Notes under the pieces: model-generated
The model's input: only the letters and a program-made list of their open reading frames with translations
What the model was told of the DNA's origin: nothing
Database searches by the model: none
Part shown: positions 7,631 to 15,435 of the stretch, in pieces
How positions within the stretch are numbered: position 1 is the first letter of the stretch
How the letters are laid out: each line of letters starts with the position of its first letter
Position numbers and translations under genes: made by a program
NCBI GenBank assembly: GCA_902762795.1
Contig: CACWPM010000012.1
Span: forward strand, 1 to 64,000
DNA from: Fibrobacter succinogenes
GTDB taxonomy: Bacteria > Fibrobacterota > Fibrobacteria > Fibrobacterales > Fibrobacteraceae
Direction: 5' to 3'
DNA: 64,000 bases

Positions 7631-7740
7631 AAAGCACTTGCGTCACGGTAATAATGTTGTCGAGACGTACAGAATTTCAATGGGCAAGAATTCGGCGCTT
7701 CTTTTTAATATCGGCACAAGCAAAAAGACTGGACCACTAG
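7631..7740 (+). pseudogene. Third, heavily deleted L,D-transpeptidase-like fragment
   Basis: The DNA matches the 4165 and 5649 copies in two blocks: the GCACTTGCG...GTTGTCGAGACGTACAGAATTTC...GGGCAAGAAT region, and a block matching CTCTTTAAATTCTGGCACAAG...AAAGACTGGACC. The intervening several hundred bases are missing. No open frame remains. Confidence 0.65.
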
Positions 7741-7842
7741 CAAGTTATTACCGAGCCTAAGCCGCCAAGCGCTTTGCGCAATGACAAAGGCGTATTGGGA
7801 CTTGAGCGAAGCGAAAGAGCAACGCTTTCCCTTTTCAAAAAA

Positions 7843-7869
7843 GTCCAAGTTAAAAGTTTGGGCATTTTT
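7843..7869 (+). terminator. Hairpin with T run ahead of the 7927 gene
   Basis: GTCCAA (7843-7848) pairs with TTGGGC (7858-7863) with one G-T pair, then ATTTTT. Its GTTAAAAG loop matches the hairpins at 6190 and 8587. Confidence 0.5.
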
Positions 7870-7926
7870 ATTATGCACGTTCACGATTGTCAAAAAAAAA
7901 CTATATTCGGGTACAAAGGATTTATC

Positions 7927-8550
7927 ATGAAAATTTCAACTGTTATTTCTACACTGAGCATCATCACACTTATCGGCTGCGCAAGCGGCCCCCGTCAACG
8001 CAGCATCAACGAAATCCCGGAATACGGCAATCAGCCCAAGAGCCAGGAATTGCAGCAAGCAGACCAGCAATTTTTAAACACCGTCAAAGGCAAGGAAAAA
8101 GAATCTTTTGACTACATGATGAATGTAGGATGGTCCTTTTTCAAACGTGGCGATATCGGGACCGCCATCAAGCGCTTCAACCAGGCATGGCTCATCGATT
8201 CTACCCGCTACGAGTCCTACTGGGGTTTTGCCGCCGCCGAAGGCCGTCTGAACAACCTCGAAACATCTAAGCATTATTACGAGAAAGCTCTTAACCACGG
8301 AGGCGATACCAAAATTCTGAATCCGGAATACGCCATCGTGCTCCGCGAACAAGCCAAGGCCGAAAACAACAGCGAAAAACTCGCCGAAGCGGACAACCTG
8401 TTCAAAAGCGAAATCGAAGCAGGCAACGAAAAAGCCGCCTGCATTTACGCCTACCAGCTTTTCCGCGAAAACAAGAAAGATGAAGCCTGCCAAATCATGG
8501 CATCTTGCCCAGATGATAAAGACAATCTGAAAAAAATATGCAGGATGTAG
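7927..8550 (+). CDS. TPR lipoprotein (207 aa)
   Basis: The ATG at 7927 (AAAGGA about 7 nt upstream) starts a lipoprotein signal MKISTVISTLSIITLIGC, lipobox LIGC. The mature protein has tetratricopeptide-like helices: DYMMNVGWSFFKRGDIGTAI, YWGFAAAEGRLNNLETSKHY and a Cys-containing C-terminal repeat (NEKAACIYAYQLFRENKKDE). It is likely a scaffold for envelope proteins; partner unknown. Followed by a clear terminator. Confidence 0.78.
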   Translation: MKISTVISTLSIITLIGCASGPRQRSINEIPEYGNQPKSQELQQADQQFLNTVKGKEKESFDYMMNVGWSFFKRGDIGTAIKRFNQAWLIDSTRYESYWGFAAAEGRLNNLETSKHYYEKALNHGGDTKILNPEYAIVLREQAKAENNSEKLAEADNLFKSEIEAGNEKAACIYAYQLFRENKKDEACQIMASCPDDKDNLKKICRM

Positions 8551-8579
8551 CAGATTCTAGGGAGGAACCCATACCCCTT

Positions 8580-8655
8580 TTCAAAAGCGTCCAGGTTAAA
8601 AGTCTGGGCGTTTTTTGTATTATATCATATACAACGTAGAATAAATACTTGTAAA
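8580..8655 (+). repeat. Duplicated terminator-promoter cassette (second copy of 6186-6262)
   Basis: About 75 bp are similar in both places: TTCAAAA, a hairpin with loop GTTAAAAG, T6, GTATTATAT(T/C)ATAT(G/A)CAA(T/C)GTAG and a tail AATA(T/C)TTGT. The upstream copy leads into the 6281 gene. This copy leads into a gene remnant, so the cassette seems to have been carried with the 5' flank of a gene. Confidence 0.55.
8587..8616 (+). terminator. Terminator of the TPR lipoprotein gene
   Basis: CGTCCAG (8588-8594) pairs with CTGGGCG (8604-8610) around GTTAAAAGT, followed by T6. Part of the duplicated terminator-promoter cassette. Confidence 0.75.
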
Positions 8656-8666
8656 AAAAGAGATGA

Positions 8667-8867
8667 GCATTTCGTAAAGCCCGCCATGTCATACGATATA
8701 TTCGTCAGCGAGCTCCAAACTTCCGCCACATCTATTACAAACATTTAAAAAACAAAGCATACTTTGAAGGTTCTATTACCGTAAAATTCACGATTGAGCC
8801 AAATGGGAATGTTGTTCTTTTGCTCGCAAAAAGGGGCAAAATGCGAAAATGTGCTACCAAATGCTAA
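8667..8867 (+). pseudogene. Remnant of an AgmX/TonB-C-terminal-domain protein
   Basis: No start codon, but a continuous frame reads RKARHVIRYIRQRAPNFRHI, then YYKHLKNKAYFEGSITVKFT and IEPNGNVV. This matches the AgmX/PglI-type C-terminal domain pattern R.IYNK.LK...F.GKVTLKFTI.P.G.V. It is preceded by an in-frame TGA (8664-8666) and truncated after GNVV. Its 3' end runs straight into the inverted-repeat array starting at 8850. Both ends of the gene are missing. Confidence 0.6.
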
Positions 8868-9070
8868 AAAAATCTTTGTTCGGTAGCACATTTTACACAC
8901 AAAATAAGTATTTTTCTCAAAAAATTTGAAATCATACCGCAGATTATGCGACCAAACTGGTAAAAAAAGTAAATTCAGTAACACATAAACCGTCCGTACA
9001 ACTGAAATTTCATCAAACAAAGTAAAAAACATGTTACCAAAGCATCAAAAAACAGGGATTTGGTACCACA
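8850..9070. repeat. Phased 41-bp inverted-repeat array A (3 units)
   Basis: Units at 8850-8890, 8945-8985 and 9030-9070, each exactly 41 bp: TGTGCTACCAAA...GGTAGCACA; TATGCGACCAAA...AGTAACACA; CATGTTACCAAA...TTTGGTACCACA. Unit starts are 95 and 85 bp apart. The 17-nt centres contain an A tract. The array ends 88 bp before the start of the 9159 gene. Arms and spacing match array C (63810) in sequence and array B (48797) in geometry. Confidence 0.8.
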
Positions 9071-9158
9071 AAATCGCAAAATTCGCTCTGCAAGGAAGAA
9101 TAACTTCCATAAAAAACGTTAATTTTACTACGACCTTTTATGTTAAGGATCATTCGTT

Positions 9159-10151
9159 ATGAAAAAAAACATTTGGATTGCAGTTTATTGTTCTCTTGCT
9201 CTATGTGTCATAGCTTTAATAGTCTTTCACGAAAAAATTTTACATAAACTAGATGATACGGGAATCATCGTCGATTCGCTTCATGAATTCAACGATGATG
9301 ACGAACACAGTTTAGCAATAAATTTAGGAGAACTCAAGCTTTGGCCCATGTCCGCAGGAAAATTTTTCTCCATAAGGTATTCTCTCGATGCAGACGCCAT
9401 GGGCGGATATGCCCTCGATTTCACTTGCGAAACGCCCGATTTTTCAAAATGCAATAAGACAGTTTCCAACAAGAACAGCCTTGGCGACGATATACAAAAA
9501 ACAGTCGAGCCGATTGCTTCACACGAAGCCAAAACCATCTACGATGAATTTACCGCTTTGGATGTTTTCAACTTAAAGTCCGTTGAATCGCGACCTTTAG
9601 GTGAAAATTTAGGCGTTCGACTGGGAATATACCCTTCCGCTTCATTCTCCCTTGTCAGCGTTTCTGTTGAAGTTTCAGACGACAAGCGCCTGAACCGTTT
9701 TTTCATTGTGCCCGGCAAACATAAAGACGAGCGATACATCAAGATTTTCAAAATTTTCAAGAATCACGGCTTTTTGCCAGAAGAAACGAAAAAGAACACA
9801 AGCAACAACGCAGACTCCAAGGCCATAGAAAAAATCCAGACGTTCTACAGCAGACATATTTTCGGGAACGAGTTCGCGAACGATTCCGTCATTGCAAAGT
9901 ATTGCACGAAAGGGCTCGCCCAAGAACTTTCAAAAGCCTACGACAACGAATTCATCGACGGCGGCGGCTACGCCGTCTGGAAGTTCCGCAGCAACGCGCA
10001 GGATGGCGAGGACATCCAGGAAGTCGAAAAGATCGAACCTCTAGGCGATGGCAAATACCTCGTCCATTACAACGACATGGGCAACAAAGGAACGCACACC
10101 ATCACCATCGTCCAGCAAGACGGCGAGATTTTCTTTGACAAGCTAGATTAA
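9159..10151 (+). CDS. Membrane-anchored protein with DUF3828-like C-terminus (330 aa)
   Basis: One N-terminal membrane segment (about residues 5-25, IWIAVYCSLALCVIALIVF) with the bulk outside the cytoplasm. The C-terminal 110 residues (KAIEKIQTFYSRHIFGNEF, KYCTKGLAQELSKAYDNEF, LGDGKYLVHYNDMGNKGTH) resemble DUF3828/YbjP-like domains, which start with a helix around FY, contain a 'lt..L...l..ay' helix and end in a strand pair; this assignment is tentative. AAGGA lies about 10 nt upstream of the ATG. Inverted-repeat array A lies directly upstream. The stop overlaps the convergent 10148 gene by 4 bp. Confidence 0.65.
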   Translation: MKKNIWIAVYCSLALCVIALIVFHEKILHKLDDTGIIVDSLHEFNDDDEHSLAINLGELKLWPMSAGKFFSIRYSLDADAMGGYALDFTCETPDFSKCNKTVSNKNSLGDDIQKTVEPIASHEAKTIYDEFTALDVFNLKSVESRPLGENLGVRLGIYPSASFSLVSVSVEVSDDKRLNRFFIVPGKHKDERYIKIFKIFKNHGFLPEETKKNTSNNADSKAIEKIQTFYSRHIFGNEFANDSVIAKYCTKGLAQELSKAYDNEFIDGGGYAVWKFRSNAQDGEDIQEVEKIEPLGDGKYLVHYNDMGNKGTHTITIVQQDGEIFFDKLD

Positions 10152-10780
10152 TCGTCCTTGACGCAGCGGAGCGAAAGGGCATCCCCGCGTTCCATACCGC
10201 CACAAATCAACTTACCGGTTTCGTCCTCATCAGAGAATTCCACATAGCACTCGCCTTGACCGATGACTTCCGTCGAGACCCAGAAATACGCTTTTTCTTC
10301 CATGAGGCTATAAGTTCCGCCCGTCTTGCGAAAGCCCGCCGATAACGGTTTGAACACGCGAACGTAATCCCGATGACGGTTCAGGAACTTCAACAACTTT
10401 TCATATTCGTCCTTGCTGGGTACATGCCAACCGTCTTTACAGATAAGGAAAATCGTTGACTTGTCGTAGAGTTTTCCGTACTTGGTGCAGTTGGAGTCCT
10501 TATCATCATAACAGTAGCTACCGACCATGTAGTAATTCATGTTCTGGGCAGTCCACACCATGCTATCGATTTCCACGGTCCTGTAAACTTGTCCGTCACG
10601 AGGGTCGCAGAACGCATCGTCGGAAACGTCCGTACACTTCGCAGAACCACCGACAGGTTCCTCCGAATTTGCCCCCGAATCAGAATTCGAATCGGAACAG
10701 GCGGAAAGCGCAAAGGCAAGCGCCACGGAAGCGATAACGGCTCCATAGTAAAACATACGGGAAACAGAAGCTATGTTCAT
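10148..10780 (-). CDS. Fibrobacter major paralogous domain (FISUMP) lipoprotein
   Basis: Signal peptide and lipobox LSAC (about residues 25-28), then a Ser/Asn linker. The mature domain has the FISUMP pattern: FCDPRDGQVYRTVEIDSMVW, TAQNMNYYMVGSYCYDDK, CTKYGKLYD, CKDGWHVPSKDEYEKLLKFL, YFWVSTE and ALSLRCVKD. These C-type-lectin/FGE-like domains are a large paralogous family in Fibrobacter; function unknown, presumed surface-exposed. Convergent with the 9159 gene, sharing 4 bp. Confidence 0.9.
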   Translation of the reverse strand: MNIASVSRMFYYGAVIASVALAFALSACSDSNSDSGANSEEPVGGSAKCTDVSDDAFCDPRDGQVYRTVEIDSMVWTAQNMNYYMVGSYCYDDKDSNCTKYGKLYDKSTIFLICKDGWHVPSKDEYEKLLKFLNRHRDYVRVFKPLSAGFRKTGGTYSLMEEKAYFWVSTEVIGQGECYVEFSDEDETGKLICGGMERGDALSLRCVKDD

Positions 10781-10886
10781 AAGTCAGACCTCCATTTTTT
10801 CAATATAATTATTTCGAATAACCACGCAATGGAACGCATTACAAAATAATGCTATATTCATAATGGTAAAATACATTGGAGAATAT

Positions 10887-11807
10887 ATGTCAAAAAAACA
10901 TTTCGCAATTCCGTTCTTTGCGATTTTCATCGCAACTTATGCCATAACGGCCTGCAGTGATGAAAACCCAAATATATTCCCTTCGGATTTTAGCGAAACT
11001 TCGTCAAGTTCAAACGAAGAAAATTCCAGTTCAAGCACAAAGCTTCAGGATCCTTACCCTGACAGCCTTATCTGCGACACAACCTATGTCGACAAGAAAG
11101 CATACAGTTTTATCTATTATTCCGGTCCAAAGAAAATAGATACGGTAACAGCCTCTGCAACAGACATGTCCTGCAACATTGACGAAAATACGTTTTCCTG
11201 CAAATTGGAAGAAAGATACAGAAGCACAGATTCCACAACGAATGAACGGATCGATAAAGACTATATAACTCCACCTAAAATCGTAATCGAAGCAGATTCT
11301 TTAAAGCACTTGAAAATCAACATCAAACGCGTTGATACGACTTATATCAATTATGGCAAACAGCGGCTGATGGACTACATCATGCCCTATATAGAAACAC
11401 CCAAATTAAATGTAGATGAATTGCGGGCAGCCATGGATACAGTCACCGTAGAGTACCACCTTCTTCAATACAATGAAATAAATTCGTATTACGCAGGCAA
11501 TGCCAAATACATGAGTCCCTATGAATTCGAAGAATGGACTGCCAACGGGTTACCCGATTGGGTCCACATAGATGCCGACAGTTATACAAACTGGAGAGGA
11601 TATTGTCTAGACGATCTTGAATATTACTGCGAGGATACATACACCACTTATTATCCGTCAACACTCAAGGAGCTCAAATTTCAAATTTATTTAATGGTGT
11701 CCAAACCAATCAGCGACACGACTGTCACTTGGACAGCCTATTACAAGGACTTGTACGAAGCTAGGGATTCGGTTGAAATAACGACCCACTTCATGATGAA
11801 ACAATGA
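10887..11807 (+). CDS. Ser-linker lipoprotein of unknown function (306 aa)
   Basis: The ATG at 10887 follows GGAG by 6 nt; an ATG at 10863 gives no signal peptide. Lipobox ITAC at about residues 21-24, then a Fibrobacter-type Ser linker (SETSSSSNEENSSSSTKLQD) and a mature domain rich in Tyr, Asp and Thr (DTTYVDKKAYSFIYYSGPKK, DSYTNWRGYCLDDLEYYCED). No catalytic motif recognised. A TATATT box at about 10850 suggests its own promoter. Likely a surface lipoprotein. Confidence 0.72.
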   Translation: MSKKHFAIPFFAIFIATYAITACSDENPNIFPSDFSETSSSSNEENSSSSTKLQDPYPDSLICDTTYVDKKAYSFIYYSGPKKIDTVTASATDMSCNIDENTFSCKLEERYRSTDSTTNERIDKDYITPPKIVIEADSLKHLKINIKRVDTTYINYGKQRLMDYIMPYIETPKLNVDELRAAMDTVTVEYHLLQYNEINSYYAGNAKYMSPYEFEEWTANGLPDWVHIDADSYTNWRGYCLDDLEYYCEDTYTTYYPSTLKELKFQIYLMVSKPISDTTVTWTAYYKDLYEARDSVEITTHFMMKQ

Positions 11808-11820
11808 CAATTACCGTATT

Positions 11821-12450
11821 CTATCCACGATACTTTGTACTGTATCCGTGATTGGTCTTGGGACGCAAGTCGTTCGGGTACATCACATCGGTGTAGATAT
11901 CCTGTTGCAGCTTTTTCACGATGTTATAGACTTCGATGTAGTTCGAAATGCTGTCTATGGAAATGCCCGCATTTGAGGAAGTCATTCTTCCGTTTCGCGT
12001 TGCGGGATTTGCCTGCGCAGAGGTCGTAACAATGTCGCCCACGCCAAACCACTGGTCGAAAATGCCACGGTGCAAATCGACATGCGAAAGTTCCGCAAAC
12101 GGTTTTGTATTATAATGTCTGCTAAAGACGCCTCCGGACGCGTATATCGCCTTGTCTGTTACGATATAGTTCGTATTCTGGTACCGCCTAAACGACAACA
12201 GCGCGCCCCCGAGATAAATCCAGACCGGCATCAGGTGCAGCAACATAAAGGGAACCAAGAAAAACACAGCTTTTTCGTCTTTAGACGTCATCGAAAACCC
12301 GATAACACCAAAGTCGATGAGTCCCCAAAGGAGCGCAAACGGGAGTAACGGATTAAAAATGCTTTCAAAGATAAAACACTTCTTATTGGGCTTGCCGGCA
12401 TAAATGATCTTTTCGTCATCGCCAATCAACAGTTTGAGTTCGTTATCCAT
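11821..12450 (-). CDS. Bacterial PH-domain (YdbT/DUF304-like) membrane protein
   Basis: 209 residues. Begins ELKLLIGDDEKIIYAGKPNK, followed by two hydrophobic segments at about residues 32-52 and 62-84 (PLLPFALLWGLIDFGVIGF; VFFLVPFMLLHLMPVWIYLG). The PH-like stretch follows: YQNTNYIVTDKAIYASGGVF, PFAELSHVDLHRGIFDQWFG, VGDIVTTSA. This order (two TM then bPH2) is that of YdbS/YdbT-like proteins. Inner-membrane; molecular role unknown. Confidence 0.75.
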   Translation of the reverse strand: MDNELKLLIGDDEKIIYAGKPNKKCFIFESIFNPLLPFALLWGLIDFGVIGFSMTSKDEKAVFFLVPFMLLHLMPVWIYLGGALLSFRRYQNTNYIVTDKAIYASGGVFSRHYNTKPFAELSHVDLHRGIFDQWFGVGDIVTTSAQANPATRNGRMTSSNAGISIDSISNYIEVYNIVKKLQQDIYTDVMYPNDLRPKTNHGYSTKYRG

Positions 12451-12735
12451 AAGCCACTCCTTAATACATCTCTAAATTATATTATCCATTCTATTTTTCG
12501 CAAGTCGCATTTGATATTCCTTACATTTTTATAAAAAAAAAGGACAATTTCAAATAATAAGATATATTAAAAGAAACATTTTTCAATGGAGAAGCCCTCT
12601 CCATACGCGAATCATGCACACACAAGATTCAGTACTAAGTGGTCTGTGAGCTCGATGGAGGGTACGCCAAACAACAAAAATGTGCGTCAGCAGGCATGAC
12701 AAGCTGCATTTGCAAAACTAAAGAGGGAGAAAAAC
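12451..12735 (+). promoter_or_regulatory. Long leader region of the 12736 gene
   Basis: A TATATT box (12563-12568) would start transcription near 12575, leaving about 160 nt of untranslated leader. The leader contains TGGAGA-AGCCC-TCTCCA and other short complementary segments (for example CAAGCTGC near GCAGG). No known riboswitch consensus was recognised. No gene is seen in this stretch. Confidence 0.35.
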
Positions 12736-13308
12736 ATGGATGAACAGCGCTCCAAACAAGCCGAATTTGAAAAGCAAATGAGAAAAGTGGGAATGAAAAT
12801 TGCTTTTATCATGGCGATATTGATGAGCTTTGCTCTTTCACTCACAGGAAATTTATTCGCGAGACGTCCACCCGAAACGCCCTTGGCCCCCATTATCATC
12901 GGCTTTCTAGAATGCTTCATCTTGAGTTTTGTGATTAGCCTTGCCATTGGCTTATTTGTCCCCATTCCCAAAGTGAATGCAGCCCTCGCAAAAAAATTTC
13001 ACCTGCAGCCCCGCACATTAAAGGCTCACTTCGTAGAATCCCTTGCCTCAAATCTGATATACACGCCACTCATAACAACAGCGATGGTATCGTTCGTATA
13101 TTTCACCATGATACCTACCGGGCACAAGCCTCCGTTCTTGCCCATGTTCATTCACTCGCAAATCGTTTGCTTTGTCGTGGCTCAGGTGTTGATATTCGTC
13201 AGCATTCCAATTATCATGAAACTGGTAATGCCAAAGAAATTTAACGATGCTCATTCGTCGTCGGATCCATCCCGCGGAAAAAACGGAGTCCATCAAAATC
13301 GTCCTTGA
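12736..13308 (+). CDS. Four-TM membrane protein, DUF2798-like
   Basis: 190 residues, AGAGGGAG just upstream of the ATG. Four hydrophobic segments: GMKIAFIMAILMSFALSLTG, PIIIGFLECFILSFVISLAI, LIYTPLITTAMVSFVYFTMI and QIVCFVVAQVLIFVSIPIIM, with a Lys-rich cytoplasmic N-terminus. The paired-TM pattern with 'lmSf.ls' resembles DUF2798 proteins, but I cannot confirm this. The 3' end overlaps convergent folC by 68 bp, so the last 23 codons (after KFNDAHSSS) are shared DNA and may not be conserved. Confidence 0.65.
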   Translation: MDEQRSKQAEFEKQMRKVGMKIAFIMAILMSFALSLTGNLFARRPPETPLAPIIIGFLECFILSFVISLAIGLFVPIPKVNAALAKKFHLQPRTLKAHFVESLASNLIYTPLITTAMVSFVYFTMIPTGHKPPFLPMFIHSQIVCFVVAQVLIFVSIPIIMKLVMPKKFNDAHSSSDPSRGKNGVHQNRP

Positions 13309-14581
13309 GTACCTGCACGGTTGCGCCAATCATATAAAGGCTTCCCGTTATGAGTATCGGCGATCCGTCAACGACGCTAGCGCAAACATCATTCAAATAA
13401 TCGCGCGAAAATTCACCCGCACTCGCCACACAAAGTCCTAACTTTTCTAGTTCTTCTTGCAAATCAGAAAGTTCCCGGAAACGCGGATACGGCGTACGCG
13501 TTATATGCCAATGGCTAACATGCGGTGCCATGAGTCTAAGCATTTCGCGCACATCCTTGTCGCGAAGCGCTCCAAATACGCAGTGAAACTTTTGCCCCGG
13601 ATAATACTTGTCAAGAGTTTCGACCAAACGAAGAACAGCATGAGAATTATGAGCCCCATCCAAGATAAATTGCGTTTTTCCACTGCAATCCATCAACTTC
13701 TGCATACGTCCCGCCCATGAACGTGTCGATAACGTTTTCAATGCAAGGGCTTCGTCATAACAAACAAATTTATTATTTACATCAACTTCCGTCGGAGGCA
13801 AATCTCGCAGCCCCTGAATGAAAAGTTCGGCGGCCTTCATGGAAAGGCTCGCATTTTCGATATAATGTTGTCCTAAATTAGGAAGAACGATATCTTTGCG
13901 GATTTCAGGGACAACGCACGAGCTGCCACGAGAAGCTGCATAAATTTTGGCTTCTGCGATCAAGGCTGCGTTCAGTCCACCAAGTACAAAAGTCTTGCCA
14001 CGACCATTGGAGAGAATATTTTGCGCAGAACCCGCAACCCCCATCTTTTCCTTGAGAATGGCACTTTCGGTATTTCCGAGAACCTCGGTATGTTCCAATC
14101 CAATACTTGTGAGCACAATCAGTTCGCCATCAGCAACGGCGGTGCTGTCCAAGCGACCTCCCATGCCCGCTTCAAGAACAGCAACATCAATATTCTGTTC
14201 GGCATAATAGAGAAAGGCGACAATCGTCAGCACCTCAAAGAACGTCGGTTCTACACCCGTTTCTTCGGCAGCTGTTTTCACCCTCATAATCAAGCGATCC
14301 AACGTTTCGTCGCTGATAGGCAAATCATCAACACGGATGCGTTCACGCAAATTTACCAAATGCGGACTCGTATAAAGTCCAGTCTTGAAACCGTGCGCCT
14401 GTAAAATACCGGACAGATAATAGCTCGTGGAACCTTTGCCGTTTGTTCCGACTACATGTATTTTCTTGAATTTTTTTTGAGGATTTCCAAGGACTTCACA
14501 AAGTTTACGTGTTGAGGCGAGCCCAGGCATCATTCCGAAAATGAGTCGGGAATTCAAGTATTCCAATCCGTTTTTAATCAT
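13241..14581 (-). CDS. folC: Folylpolyglutamate synthase / dihydrofolate synthase
   Basis: 446 residues from the ATG at 14581; MIKNGLEYLNSRLIFGMMPG is the FolC N-terminal pattern, and a TTG further up has a badly spaced ribosome site. Mur-ligase-type ATP loop HVVGTNGKGSTSYYLSGIL, then TGLYTSPHLVNLRERIRVDD, FEVLTIVAFLYYAEQNIDVA, VLEAGMGGRLDSTA, SIGLEHTEVLGNT and the C-terminal FILDGAHNSHA. It adds glutamate to dihydropteroate or folates in the cytoplasm. A TATATT box lies only about 8 bp upstream of the ATG, so the transcript may be nearly leaderless. Confidence 0.95.
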   Translation of the reverse strand: MIKNGLEYLNSRLIFGMMPGLASTRKLCEVLGNPQKKFKKIHVVGTNGKGSTSYYLSGILQAHGFKTGLYTSPHLVNLRERIRVDDLPISDETLDRLIMRVKTAAEETGVEPTFFEVLTIVAFLYYAEQNIDVAVLEAGMGGRLDSTAVADGELIVLTSIGLEHTEVLGNTESAILKEKMGVAGSAQNILSNGRGKTFVLGGLNAALIAEAKIYAASRGSSCVVPEIRKDIVLPNLGQHYIENASLSMKAAELFIQGLRDLPPTEVDVNNKFVCYDEALALKTLSTRSWAGRMQKLMDCSGKTQFILDGAHNSHAVLRLVETLDKYYPGQKFHCVFGALRDKDVREMLRLMAPHVSHWHITRTPYPRFRELSDLQEELEKLGLCVASAGEFSRDYLNDVCASVVDGSPILITGSLYMIGATVQVLKDDFDGLRFFRGMDPTTNEHR

Positions 14582-14927
14582 GCGTAAAATATAGAAAGAT
14601 TGAGCATCAACAAACAGCTGAATCAAAAATCGAATTTAATAGACTCCTTGTACATTTCAAATCATCCTAAGCGGTGTTTCAAAAAGGCGTAAAGCACTAG
14701 GCAAGCACCACGAAATAAGCGCACTTTTAGATATAGCGTTTTAGAAACATAAACGTAACTTTAGCCGCCGACATTCATTGCAAGCGCCCCGACAATCGTC
14801 AAATTGAATACGAATTAAAAACAAGCAAAATCTCGCCCGTTTTTCAAGATTTCATGAATTCAACAAGACGCGTTCACGTCAAAGGATTCTATCAAAACGT
14901 AAAAATTCAATAGCAGACTTGAACGAC
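14582..14927. other. Intergenic stretch with no recognisable gene
   Basis: 346 bp upstream of folC and downstream of the 14928 gene. I looked for tRNA, small genes with a ribosome site and hairpin-plus-T terminators, and found none convincing. Confidence 0.5.
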
Positions 14928-15410
14928 TTACGGATTTGGAGGCGGCGCAGGATAATTACTTTGTTCATTATCGTTTCCACCTTGGTTTTCAATTTTTTCT
15001 TGCAAGTGTTCAATCCGGTTTTCCAGCAACTTCTCTATCTCTGGAAGCAAGCGATCTTTCACTCTGTCCAAATAAAGGCATTGCAACTGAATCATGCGGT
15101 TACGGTGGCGACCGGCATATTCTTGAATCCAGTGACTGACCGCCTGCTGGCGGTCCTGAATTTTATCATGCAAGGAACGCTGGATAAAAGTTCTTTGGAC
15201 TTCCATATAGCGCTGCATATTGAACGGCATACGGTAAGTACGAATAAATTGTTTCAAAAGCACAAGCAGTCCCAAGTGATCGTGCTGATGATCATGAATG
15301 AACTGCCGTAACTCTTCCAGATGCTTCTGGAAGAATGGAACGATGGCCTTATCATCGATTTGATAAAGTTCTAACTCGTCCTGCTTTTTTGTCGCTTCAT
15401 CGACAGCCAT
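14928..15410 (-). CDS. Basic, helical protein of unknown function (160 aa)
   Basis: No signal peptide or membrane segment. Almost entirely predicted helix, rich in Gln, Arg and His (QKHLEELRQFIHDHQHDHLG, MQRYMEVQRTFIQRSLHDKI, HLQEKIENQGGNDNEQ), with a Pro tail (NYPAPPPNP). Coiled-coil character suggests a structural or binding role. It lies 25 bp downstream of trhP on the same strand, so probably co-transcribed. Confidence 0.65.
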   Translation of the reverse strand: MAVDEATKKQDELELYQIDDKAIVPFFQKHLEELRQFIHDHQHDHLGLLVLLKQFIRTYRMPFNMQRYMEVQRTFIQRSLHDKIQDRQQAVSHWIQEYAGRHRNRMIQLQCLYLDRVKDRLLPEIEKLLENRIEHLQEKIENQGGNDNEQSNYPAPPPNP

Positions 15411-15435
15411 ATTCCAAATCTATTTTTTTAACAAG

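Noticed and set aside
12569-12735. Riboswitch in the leader of the 12736 membrane protein
   Set aside because: Only short local stems are visible and no known aptamer consensus fits.
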